Shown: one piece after another, positions 1 to 13,000 of the stretch
How positions within the stretch are numbered: the stretch's first letter is position 1
How the letters are laid out: each line of letters begins with the position of its first letter
Assembly: GCA_022885665.1 (NCBI GenBank)
Contig: JAGQDJ010000023.1
Span: 744,001 to 808,000, forward strand
DNA length: 64,000 nt
Origin: Triops longicaudatus
Taxonomy: Eukaryota > Arthropoda > Branchiopoda > Notostraca > Triopsidae
Reading direction: 5' to 3'
The notes under the pieces: model-generated
What the model was told of the DNA's origin: nothing
The model's input: only the letters and a program-made list of their open reading frames with translations
Database searches by the model: none
Made by a program: the position numbers and the translations under genes

Positions 1-868
1 TGCCTGCCACGACCTTATGTAGCAGGCGCAGCCTGAACAAGTAAAAGTAAAAAGAAGGCTGATTTGCATGTATGCAGCGCTTACACTACAAGCTCTCATG
101 CCTTTGCTTCCCAACACGCCACGACACTTGCTATTCTTATGATTCTACCACATGCCATGGCACGCTATTATACGAAAGAAGCCCTCTTAGATCGCACATC
201 CAGCTCATAGCCCGTTAAGGCCTACAGAACTGCCGAGCACGTAAGCTACAAAGATCAAGATAAATATCAAAGAGTATCGCTAAAAAGATGACGGTGACTA
301 AGAGTCTTCGGTAACATTAACCAAAACGCTTATTACTCTAAGGTGCAGGTTCTTAGACAACCCCCCTGATTTAGTGGTGTTCAAAAAGCGCTTAGCATGC
401 TATTACACCGACACGCTAAAACAAAAGGAAACTGACACTTTTCGCGTCATCCTTCAACCCTAACCTAAAATTCCGACTAGTATTTTAAGAAGAGCAACGC
501 CTCAGAAGTTGCGTATTCACGTGTCAAATTGCCATTTTCATGTCAGTACCTGTAAAACTAACAGGACTTTCGTAAAAAAAAATATAAAACATCAAAGGCA
601 TTTAACGTTTTTTTTTTTACAATATTTCACGTACCAGTTACATTTAACAGTGTTTAACAGTGTTCGTATACCAACCACGTATTAGTACTTTTATTTGTTT
701 GCAGGACAACACAATTGAAAAGTTTATCTAATTAATCCAGGGTCGAGTAATAACTTAAGTCAGGATAAATAATTATTAGACCTGGAAAGACAGCTAGAAA
801 AGTTGCAATCCTTCGTAAGATTTCCGTCTAATTTCCTCGTTCTGCATTACAACAGGAGATCTACTTAC
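1..868 (-). other. Start of intron 9 of the Side-family gene (runs off the left edge)
   Basis: Begins with the GTAAGT donor at 868. I looked for the expected next module, which in the family starts with a PVC-like motif, and found neither that nor a Y-x-C signature on the minus strand here. AT-rich, with no other feature. Confidence 0.7.
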
Positions 869-1028
869 GTAATATTCCAAGTTGAAAAGGAGGCGATGTG
901 CCTTCTCCTTCACTGTTGGCGGCGTGGCAGGTGTATCTTCCCGCAGCCGCTCGACTGACGCGCTGGAGAACCAAACTGCTGTCGCTGATAATTACACCAC
1001 TACTTACATTGTGCTGCAGCAAGACTCC
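869..1028 (-). CDS. Side-family gene exon 9: rest of Ig domain 4
   Basis: Encodes residues 447-499 and is only 53 codons long. It begins GVLLQHNVSSGVIIS, then SLVLQRVSRAAAGRYTCHAA with C480 in the Y-x-C signature, then NSEGEGTSPP. It was found by looking for the missing second half of Ig4: acceptor attgtag at 1029, phase 0 entry, and a consensus GTAAGT donor at 868 leaving in phase 1. The HN-x-S-x-G-x-IIS and L-x-LQ-V-x-R strings match Side Ig4. A sequon is at N453. The next exon, starting the fifth module, is not found in 1-868 and is presumed to lie beyond the left edge. Confidence 0.93.
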
Positions 1029-4000
1029 CTACAATCAGGAATACAAACCGTGAAGTCAGTACGGTTAAAAGACAGGTTTGCATCAACAAAGTGTCTGATT
1101 TTTTGTTTCGTATTTTTCCTTCTCTCTTTCTTTCTTTTTTCTTTTTATATGACTGGCTCCTCCTCGCTTCACTTAGGCAAGCGAAGATGATAAGGTAAAA
1201 AATATTCTACAAAGTTCTATATGTCGAAATTTGTCTTACGGGTGCCTTTCGGTTACTTCGTTATTACCGCACCCAGATAAGCAATCAAGAAAAAGAGGTG
1301 CTGTTTTGAACTTTAACAAACTCCCTTGGTTGCTGTTCGCGCGTGATTCTTGTCTTTAACAACTAAAAAATATATCCTCACAGGGCAGGTATTTGGGTTT
1401 TCTTAATATTGTAGGTTGCCAGGAACACTATTCTGGTCACCTACTAGTCTCAAATTACTAGGTATACGATTTTCCCCAGCTAGACCGAAAATCGTATTCT
1501 CTTTTTTTCCTATAAGCATGCGAGTTTTACAAATTTACAAACTAACCTATCAGTGGACTTAAAAGCTTTAGCGGTTTGTTCAAAACTAACCCACTGGTCA
1601 CCCAGTTTACAAAAAAAAAAAAAAAAAAAAAAAAAAGTACGTCACAAGGGGTGTTCAGCAACCATGTAGAAGAGACCTAACGCGCTGCCAAGCTTCTTAT
1701 CTAGTTGATTGCCCTGTTGTAAAACCTGACCTAATCTATTCAAATCAATCGTTTCTTTCATAGGTTCTGTTTTTCCCATCTGTGTAGACAGCTTACGCAA
1801 CTTGAACTATAAACCCGTCCTCAAATAACTGAACTGCTCGTGAGGAGTAAACTAGCTGATTAATCTGTTCTGTGAAGCAATCTGTAATCTGTGATTTGTG
1901 AGTATTTTGTTAAAATGCCTTTAGTGAGCATTTTGTTTGCGTGCAGAATGAAAGAATCTTCCTGTGTGGTCGTAGATAAATACCTCAAGAGTACAACTTA
2001 TGAACTTTTTATGCGGTCTTAAATTGCGAGTCAACACCACTTAGCTGTGAATTAAAAAAAGCAACGTAGGTTCAAGAAAATATGAAGTGGAAACCATATG
2101 TGCGGTAAGATTTTGGGCCAAGCTTAACCATCTCAAGCTTGTACGTCCTTACCGCGCTGTGTGTAATTTCGCGTCTCGTTTTTAAGGAAATGCAGCCTCG
2201 TTCCGAGTTTTAACCTTTAATTATAAACGATGGTAAATCTGGCTCTGGAAGCCCTGGACGTGTGAAGTTGTTGAGCATACCGCACCTTGCTCATTACACG
2301 CTGAAAATTACGTCTAACAGCACAACGACTTATGACCACTTACACATTTTCTTGCCCGTCTTTGCTCATCTAATTATCTTCTCTTATACCAAGGCAACAT
2401 ACACTAACAGCGCATTTCACTTGCCCGTATCGTGCACATTCTGACCCGCAGTGTTGCAACTAGCACAGTAATGAGTGATAAAGATTTTCCAGAAAATATA
2501 TCAAGCTCATCTTCTGGATGGGAAAAACACATTCCGTGCCTTTTCTTATAGTCTACGTGACTAATCATAAATTTTCAACTTCTGAGGTGAAAAATAAATA
2601 AAAAGAGAGAGGAGAGGCACTATTGTAAACTATTTATAAAACTAAATTAAATGTGAGTTTTACCTCATGACGCCACGTTACTCGGAAAGCTGCTGGTTTG
2701 GCTATGACATGACAATCAAAATATACGTCTGCCCCTTCACGAATATTGGAGGGATTGAGATTCCGACCTAATGAGATGTGCACCTGAGGAATATCTAGAA
2801 AAAAAAGGAGAATTGTACGATAATTAAAGAGGAAAGTTTTCCCCAAGATGGCAACAAAAATCCAAATGGGGAGGATCGCGTAAGCGCCTTTTCTTCCCAT
2901 TTCTTTAGAAAATTCAACACCATAAAGAATAAAGTCAAAATAAACGCTAGTGAAGGAAAGGGGAGAGAGTGAAAAAAAATCAGCGCAAAAAAAAAAAAAT
3001 GCTTTTTCTCCACTTACGGTAAACTTCCAGGATCCAGGTGTCTTCTAAAACAGCCCCGGCCATAGCAGGGTTCTCTGCTCTGCATACCAAGCGTTTGCCA
3101 TCATCTTCGGGACCGGGTATGAGGCTGAGCAGGCTGAGGGTCACGTTGCCCCCATCAAACAACTACACGGTAAACAACCATAGAACAAGAAAAAGAAAGA
3201 AATTAACGTCTTTATTTTTTCCGGCTCTTCCTCGCTTAATCTTCAAAAGCAGTATAGGCGAATGTAAATGTGCTGTCTATACACAGTAGAATCCAGGCAA
3301 GTCGGCTGCTTTTCTTTTTCGCCCCAACGACTTTTCCTGCCTCGTATATCTGAACGAAAGAAGACAAAAAAGCCCTGAAAACTCCTTTGGCTGATAATAC
3401 GGAAAAGCCATTCTTTCTGGACAACTTTGGCACAAACTAGTTTCCTTCGCCGGGTTTTGTTGTTAAACTTCCTATTCTCTCTCTTCACATACACACAACA
3501 CATGCATTCCTGGCTCTTCAAATCGCCCTCTAACCCTTCTTCTCAGCTTACTCTGTATGCAAATTTATCTATTAGGCAATGTCCGGTGCCACAAAACAAC
3601 GACGGTTTATGCGCACCACAGCGCAGTTCCTCGTCGCTGCGATCCCAGAGCCTGATTTTGTAGTTTTACATAAAGGTTCCCTAATTAGAGTATGGGAAAT
3701 GGAAACCGGCTTCGTCCATGCCCGCGCTAAGCTTTTTTAGTTTATTTACATATTCTATTTTTTGTGTCTTCGCTTCAAGTTCTTTGACAACTCCATTATC
3801 AAGAAAGGTTCACTGAGAATACCAGTACGCCTAGTGCACAGCTCGATGCAGTATTGTAGATACCACTGTTTCTCGATTCTGTGTAAACTTACTACGCCAA
3901 GTCTTCCTGTCACACAAATTCCTTGCAACACGGTCCGCACAATGAGCAGTTTCGCGTTTAGAATGAAGAAAAGCCTCATGCTCGTTGTAACAAGCGAAAG

Positions 4001-7000
4001 AAGAATCTTGTCGGGCAACTTGTGTGACTTTCATACTACATAAAACTCGTTTCTTTTCTTTTTGTGGCTTGTATTGAAGTTGCAGTGTAAAAGTGAAAGA
4101 GAATAATAAAATGAGAGCCCGTTAGGAGGTTTACCCGAAAGCAAGTTGAACGAACAGCACCTTTCCTCACAATATAAATAAGGTCTCTTGCAAGGTCATG
4201 ACGGAATAAAGACTTGTCCAAATTCGTGAGTAGTTTGGCTGACGAGTAGCCTCTCGTTCAAAATATAGAGTGCTTCATCTCAAGTATAAGGTGCGGTCTT
4301 TTCACTTGTAGACGTCGTTGTTTTGTATATACTTACGCAGGAAACGTCCTTTGTAACATCCATGGGATAATAACTTTGTTTAGTACTCATAACAACCCGC
4401 TGATGAGCAGCCGACGCCAACCGGGCTCTCTGCCAGTGTTGAGTAGAAAAACTTGAGCAAAAAAAACACGTGCAAGTAGGCTATTTCGCGAGACCTCTGA
4501 ACTCCCATGGTGAAAGCTATCTTTTCCGTGAAATACGAGGATATGTAGATGCGTTTGAGAATAAAAGACACTAACGCGCATTAACGGAAAATTAAATGAT
4601 ACGGTGCATTGAGAGCTTGACCAAAGGCTGCGTGACCGCAATCTCTAAATAAGAAGCACAGGAAGATAAGTTGTACCGTTTCTTGGGCTCTCTTGAGAAG
4701 TTCTCCCTCTTTCCACCACGTCACCACAGCTGGTGGTCTGGAACCCACCGCTTGACAAGTAACTTCGTATTTGCGGTTGGCTGACAAAGGCTGTCGACTG
4801 CTTAAAATGCGAATATCCAAAGGACGCACTGCAAAACGAGACATATAAGACAACAGTTAGACACAATCAAAACTTTCCGGCATCGCACACAACGCATAAA
4901 TTCTGGTGCCTCTCGAACCGTAACGCCTTTATTTCCAAGAATCCCTAATTAAAAAGAGTGCAGGCTCGGGCTTGCATTTCCACCATGTGAAAGCCGCACG
5001 ATTTTCTGCATATTAAGTGAAACATAAACATGCAATTAAGCAAGCTTTCCACGCATCTTAACGAGTTCTCGACAACCGCTTATGTCAAAGGTCAATAGAG
5101 CTTTCGGTCATAAAATCTTCCACAAACTCGAGGACATCTCCTCTTCAGTAGTTAGGCTGTGTTGTATGCATAAAATAAGGGTTGTTTAATGAGCACTGGC
5201 GCCGCGCAGACGCCAAGAGTACTTCACCTCCAACTTCAAGAACTTCGCCATCCCACCAAAAGTTGTGCGACACACTTTATATTTCTTCTATTCTTACTTC
5301 CGTTTTCCCCAGGCTCAAAAAGTTGCTCCCAGCTCCGTGACTTTTCTGCCTTGCACTTTTCTAGAGTTTACCACATAATCTACAATTTCGTGGCTTTCCG
5401 CACTTCAGCCTGGAAAAAAGCGAACCGGCAGCCTGTAGTATTGGCTCGAGTGTTCCTTATTACACAGTATTGTTCATATGCAAATGTCAAGTCTAATATA
5501 TCAGCCTCCCCTGCAAATCCCCTTGGATTTCAAGCAAGATATGCTGCATCAAAAAAGCAACCGCGCTGGGTGATACAAGGACGATTCTGGGTACCAGCAA
5601 ACTTGTCGCCTAATAAATAGAAAACGTAACGTTACAAATGTCTTGCGAACTATCTTTGCTATATGCCAGGGAATTCGAGGCATTTTTTTCTATGCATTTA
5701 AAGTAGTATTCTTTTCAAGCTATGTGGTTCGCACAGACAAAACATAGTCCTAATTTATGAACAAGAAGAATCACAGCTTCCTTTAAAGCTTGGCAATACT
5801 GATGCCTGAGCTGACAAGAAAACTCCCCAACTTTTTAAGAAGCACCCTTTCTTCTGGTATAACCCACACTCTATGATCGTTTTCTCCCGCAGCACAAACA
5901 ATAGCAGCCGTGCTTGTAAGACTCATTTTCAGCTAGAACCAACATTTCTGAGCTAAAGAACAATCACTGACATGTTAACAATGCGTTTTAAAATCTTTTC
6001 CCTTCATAAATGCCACTACCACTGATAGTTCAAATACTCATCCCCTTGTCTCCCATTCTCCATTCATCGCTCTCTGCCTTTTGTGTTGGCTGTACAGTGC
6101 AACTCCTTCGTGCTCATCGCCGGCGCTTAGTTCATTAGCATTTTCTCATCACCTACCAACGTTACAATCGTCCCACAATTGGACTTCTGCGTCTAGGTAT
6201 TGTGAGTCGAAGATAGGGAGCGACGTTTAAAGCTCCCTCTCCTTAAACGCGCAATTTCCCTTGAAAGCGACTGTAATATTCCCTTCTCTCGAAAATGTGA
6301 AAAAGATGTATTAAAACAGTGAAAAAGAAAAAATTACAAATATCAACTCGAAATAAAAAAAAGGGCTCATAAACCTGTAAAAATTCACCGACTAGTAAAT
6401 TTGTAAAAATTGTTGAAATAATATCATAGAAAAGCATAATAAAAGTAACACATTTTCTCCCTCGTATTCGTAACGTTAATTAAAGCTTATGGCTATTTTA
6501 GAATTTGTAGTGAAACATTATACCGTGAAACTGATATACATGAAATATTCAAATGACATTTATTGAAAAAAAACTCGCCTACCAGATAATTAAATCACTG
6601 AGCAAAGTTGTACTACACAACTTGTTTGATACGGTAATTGACATGTGGGGGCTAAAACTTGTGCGACGGTTGAAAGTTTGTTAACTTAATTCCTTCTTTA
6701 ATGGACGGCGAAAATCCACTTTGCGCCCGTCCTGACGCAGCTAATGGAAAAACACGGCAAGCTTCGCCTATTTGATTACCGTATACTTAGTTGCGGTTGT
6801 TCCACGATAATGGCTTTATCCATCACACAGGAGTTTTACCCCAAACAAAAAGCTCGGAAGACAAAAAAGGAGTAGAAAAGCTAAAAGGGCCGTTGGAGTG
6901 GGCGTATGCAAAGACAGAACGCTCCCAGTGGTGCAATTACGGCTTATGCAAACGAAAGAAGTAGCCAGTTTCCGAGGGTTATTCTCGGGTCTACTTGCCG

Positions 7001-10000
7001 TTAGATTTTTCAATACGGTTCACGTAGCATCCCGTACGATGCATGAACATGGCAGTCTGGGTTCTCTTCCTACCCGACCAGGCTCATCTGCATAAGTCGA
7101 TAAGTTAGTAGCAACAAAACAACACCACATTTCTCGCCTTTACACTTCCTTTCAAGCCCGTCACTGGCCCGCTATTGTCTTTACATGGACCATGCATTTA
7201 AGCTCCTGTCACAAAGCAAAATAGGCACTTCGTCTTTTGGTTAATGTTTTTATTGTGATAATTTTTTCGAGTTCAGGACTGATGGCTATTCTCCTTCTTC
7301 CTGTCCCCTTCAACGCTTATCTTCCCTTGACTTCGCAAACAGTCGTGTAATACTAGTCTTGAGATGGATAGCTTCATACAGCCACCCGCCCGACAAAAGG
7401 GTCACTATGTCTTTTGCATATGAAATCTCGGTACTGCAGTTCTATCGATTTTCTACCGGCGAAATTAAACAGACCTTTCTTCTACAGAGCCATGCAAAAA
7501 TCATAAAAGCTCCCCTAGCTCAAACAGAAAATTGAATTAGTCCCAGAATTTCACAACACGCATTTCCCTTCGTCGACCTCGCAAGGTTCTCGAAAGGTCT
7601 TAATTCTAAACTCATAAAAACGTAAAATTTATGGGATTATTAAATTATTTCATTAAGCTATCAAGTCAACTCGCAGCGAAGTGTGGTGTAAAAGGTTCTG
7701 ATTTTGCACAACAGTCATTATTTTTCCTTTTTGGACATTTACCGTCTTCTTCTCCTGTACATCTTCTGAGGCTCCTACAGGATTTACTCTAACGCAAACA
7801 ACACGTAAAGCTTTTTTTGCGATTTACCACAATACTAATTATGACGCAACAATGTTCCCATGGTCTATCGAGGTTTGTTTTTCTGTCAAAGCTTAGTGCT
7901 TTGCTTGCCCACTGCGTTCCTGATCATCTCAAAATCGTGACTAACAAATTACGAATTACATCCCCATCTGACGTCCGTCCCCAGTCACAGGAAGTTGGTT
8001 TAGTTTCTTGTTAGTTATATATATTAGCTTTTCATGTATTCATAAATTACAACCATACATTCTAGAAGCAAGAAATCTTAGTGCAGCCCTTGCTTAGTTC
8101 TAAAATGGTTTGCACTGGACTAGTATTTATACGTTTTACACTTAAGTTTATGCTTTGTAAAAAGTTATTGCGGTACCATAACGTCCCACCCTTTACGCTT
8201 GCCTTGGATAAAATACGGCCTAGTCCTTCATATTAACACCAAGCTCAGCTTTTTTGTATTCCCAGGAAATAGGTTTGAAAAAAGTACAAACATAAAGGGA
8301 AGAAGAAAATGACAAAGCATCACGGATGTCACGCCTTCACCTTCCTACTACTGCAGAAAATAACCCAAATTTATAGACTTGGTTCTCCAGTTGTCTTGGG
8401 CAACGCCAATATTCAACGATTTCACCAGATCTGCACTTATGCTGCAACGATCCCGGTATTGCGGAAGGGTTCACCACTAAAGAAGCTTATTTACTCTCTT
8501 CGTACACCAGACCCAAAAAGAGTCCATCAGCACAAAAGCACGATCTTAAGAGCCCACAGAAAGATCTGTCATTCTACTTGGGTAGGCTAGTAAAAAAAAA
8601 AAGCAAGTAACCGTATATCTGAGTAAGGTGATAAATAGTTTCTTTGCCTTTTCCCATTAGCAACTCGTTAAATCAGGCCTTCGGAAAACGGATATAGAAA
8701 CAATACTAGTAGCCTAAGCAACGTGAGACTAATAGCAGTAAGCCTTCACTTACAATAGTACCCTAACTTGTAACATACATTGATAGTTAAGAACCGCACT
8801 ATGTGACCAGAGAACAGGAACACATTTCCAGAGTCGACAGTCGTATCTTATGTTGCAGCGACTTAATTGCCTCAGCTTTCAGGAAGATGTTATACTCTTA
8901 AAGGAAATTATTTCACAACCTCCCTTCCCATGACTCACGACAAAAATAATTCCTTTTGCTACTGACAACGCGCATGCTGCGTAGTGAGTAGACGGGAAAC
9001 TCGGCCGGTATTTCCTGTCAGTGACAAGCACAAAAATTACTTGCCGACTGCATCACATCTTCGGTTCTTAGTACGTCACTGGAATTAAAAGCTCATCCAA
9101 GAACATTTCTCTCATTCGAGGTTCTGCTACTGTTTTAAATTATGATTCCTGGACAACTTCTGCCGCGTAAGCTTGCTGCATTTTTCCTTTGTACCCATTT
9201 CACCGTGAATCATTGTGAACTGCAGCATGCTTGCAGCCTCTCTTCCCGACTCTGCCATAAAGCTGTCAAGAAGCGCTGAAAGAAAGGGTCATCCTTGCTT
9301 CGCGTGTTATACGACGTTATGATGCACCCTACGCGTAACAACGCAGCGAGCACACACGTTTCCGTTGCTAGTTCATAACCTAAGGGGTCTACGCGTTCTA
9401 GCGATAAAAGCTCGAGGAAGTGCAACCACGTGTCGTCCATTTTTTCTCTCTTATAGACTCATTTAGTTACAAAGCGCCGAGGCAAAAAGTGGCCCCCATG
9501 AGCAACAATAGCGTTATAAAAAAGTGGGTCCAACTGATCCTTGCAATGGTCATGATCGTTGTGGTCTACAGCACAATATGGCCCTACACATACACAAGAT
9601 ACGACCCATGACTTGTGAATCAACGCATGCCGCCCCTTTTGTTAAGATGAAAATGACAGAATCGGGGAGCGAAAAGGTTTGTATGAAAATTCATATCTCG
9701 CGGTAGTGAAGTTTATGGCCAATGATTCGCATGGAGCTTTCCACGATGACACTCCAGACAAATGAAAAATGAAATGGCTTTTATTATGCGCCATCCTGAT
9801 TTTCCGTTTCAAATCACACACGAGCCACTTTACGGAGAAACTCGTTTAACTTCCGTGCATTTGCTTTATTCCAAGAGCCGAAAAATTGAAAAGTAAAAAT
9901 CTCTCAACTGAAACGTATAGCAAAGTTTGACGTCAAGCCTGGGAGCGTCGTGAGCTTCTACTTTTCGCATCACCGAATTGGTAATAAACGTATTTATGAT

Positions 10001-13000
10001 ATGCTAATTGTAGTATACACGCAGGTCCCCCCACGTCCAGCAAATATAACCCGTAAAATCTTCTTTTGCTCCCGAAAATCCTAGGCGATAACAAGAAAAC
10101 TTGCATTCGAAACGTAACAGGGAATATGTATGTAAAAAAGGGGGGAGGGAAAGATAACGTTCGAGAAGACGAAAGATAACACGCGACAAAAGTTTTCACA
10201 ACAGGACTCGATGCTTTATAGATTCTTTGGGAACAATTACGCAGCAAAGTTCTAATCAGAAAACAAAAGACTTTCTGCACAAAGCCGCGCGTCTACAAAG
10301 GCTGCATGGATGCGGGTTATCTGCTCTATCAGAATCTTGGGTTTGAAAAATTGGTTTCAAAGTCGGACAAATGATGTCCTTTGCATATACAATGCTTTTC
10401 GCTTGCTTCTGCCCGTTTTAATACCTAGCCATGCCCTGGCTTTTGATCTATAGTTTCCCTCCAAATCTGCATAAGTGCCTTGCCATCCTAATCAAACCCA
10501 GCGCCAAGAACCCAAACTTTCCTTTCTGATCTTCACTGTCGAGAGCTCGTCTACATAGAAATACTTGGCCTCTACGTGAACCAGTTACACACAACACCCA
10601 GCTTATACATGTATTTAAATGCTGATCCATTTTTCGTGTAATTCGACTATTCTTTATTTTTACCTATTTTGATACCTTATCTTTTACTATTTTTATCTCA
10701 TTATTATTTTAGAAAAGGTTATGCACTGAAAAGGTGTGGAATGACTTACGGTTCAGCTCTACAAGGACAGATCGTGCAGCCGGCAATGACAGGTTTGTAT
10801 TGGAAGCCTGACACGATAAAGATGACTTTAAATCAGGTCTTCCTAGGCGGGTCAATCGAAGCCAATTCTGGACGCCTTCCGCTGTTTGAACTTCAGCTGT
10901 TCGATCGATGAGACGTTGTTCCTGCCACCAGCTTACTTCGGGTGTTGGGTGCCCTGCAATACAAAAGAAAAACAATAAAGCGCTAACAATCACATATACA
11001 CTGGAACACGCTTGCAATGTTTATTACTCATAAAAATGACCTAGGGAACACACTCAGCTGAAAACTTGCCAGTAAATAATAAACACTCGCGAAACAATGG
11101 AAGCTCAAACTGGACTGTAGAAAAACCGTGCGTGCGTGGTTTTGCAAGTGTCGTTAAAAAGTAAGTGCCGTGTATTAGGAAATAAGGTCAGTTATTTAGC
11201 ACAATTTGTTTGACGACTGTCGCAGTACTATAAAGAAGTTACAACTGCATAAAACGAACTGTAGAAATGGGAATGTTTACCTCCTTGGACGAAGCACATT
11301 AACGTTAAAGTGGCATCTTCGTCGTAGGGACCGACGACTTCACCTACTTCATGGCCCTGCTCGTCGAAAATTTTAGGTTGCTTGGGCGGCACTGCGGAAA
11401 AAATAATAAAGAGAGAAAATGATCAGATTTTCTGATGAACAATACTTCTACGAGTTTTCACCGGATCTTTCGCGTACAAATGACAAAGTTTGTGACAAAA
11501 ATAAAGTATCGCACCGATCTTAGGTTGCGGTACTAGCGTATCGAGAGACTGGCAATTCATTATAGTGCTGGTGTGACATTACCATTTTATACCGAAACTT
11601 GACCATATTCGCAACGGCCGGTGGCCCCTTGAAATAGCCACATCAGATACAATGTTCCAGTTGTTATATTTTTTTTTTTTATTGCACTTACGACACTTCC
11701 CCAGTTCGGAGTGCCTAATAGTGCGCGTAAAATGCGTTATATTCGCCCCCTCTCGTCCAGAAAGCTTTTGTCATCACCTAGCGATGATGTTGCATGCTAC
11801 AATAACGCTTTTCTCCTGCACCACATTTCCTGTTTTTTTTTCTCTAATACTTTTATCCTGCAAAGTAGCGTTTGTTTTTTTCTTTCTCTACTTCTAGATT
11901 CCGCCCACACCAGTTCCGTGTGAGAAATATCGTAATACTTTTCCGAGGAATAGCCATTACAAAAACATTTATCTCCCAATTTCCCAAGACCACTACCACG
12001 ATTATACTTGTCTATAGACCGAAAACCCTCCCTTCGTTCTTTCTCTCTTTCTGTCGTCCTCTTTTTCCTTTTTTTCTTAAATCGTGCCATTTTGTACTCT
12101 GCTCCGACAAAGTTGCAATCAGGGCGCAACTGCCCCAGCTTTGCCCACACAAATGCTTGCAGAACGGTGCTCTTGCTCTCATTTCTGCCATTTCTTTGTA
12201 GTCTCCACACACAAACTGTTTCTTAACTTGACAAAACTGGCTGTTAAGTGCAATTTAAGGATTAGTTTCTACTCAAGCTCTTTTCAATTAACATTACTTC
12301 TGAGTCAGCGCAAGCTATTAATTTTTTTTTAATTGCAGTTTAACTTTTTATCTGTTCTAGCTTCCGCTTGTTTTTTAGTTTACCTTTCTTTTAATTTTAC
12401 GGACATTTTACGTGTTCACAGTGAGATTCTGCTGGCCTACGGGTTGAAGAATGTTTTGGAAAAAATTTTCCAAAGGATGAGGAGGGGGTAGGATTTTCAC
12501 AAGGATCTATTGCACAATGCTATCAGCTGAAATTGACTTTTAATTGAATAGTATTTTGTTTGTCGTCGTAATGCATTTGCTATTTTCAAAGGAAACCTTT
12601 TGGACGTGAGATGGCAAAATGCAAAACACTGTTTTGTCTTTGGAGGATTGTGAGTTGCCTGACACTGATTTCGCCTACCTTTTTTTTTTACTGTACGCGG
12701 AGTGATAAATACGAAACTTGGCTCTTAAGGCTTCTACCTAATTATCTAGTGGAAAATGGCACAGCTTGCTGAAAACTACATTAGCAGCGTGTGTGTTTTA
12801 CTTTCACTAACTGCAGTATAATGCGCGTATCTAGCGACCGTAAAGGGCTAGGTTATAGATATAGGGTTTCAGTAAGGTAAACGATGTCTTACTACACACG
12901 CAGCGTACGTAGTTTGGAAGCAGTAAAATTTTATGCAGCATTAAATGTGGTGCTAAAAGCGGTCATCACGATCAGGTAAGATGAGCGCGTTTTACTTTCA

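Noticed and set aside
5189..5620. 143-codon plus-strand ORF in intron 5
   Set aside because: No domain or targeting pattern, no supporting splice context, and composition like the surrounding intron. A chance open frame is adequate.
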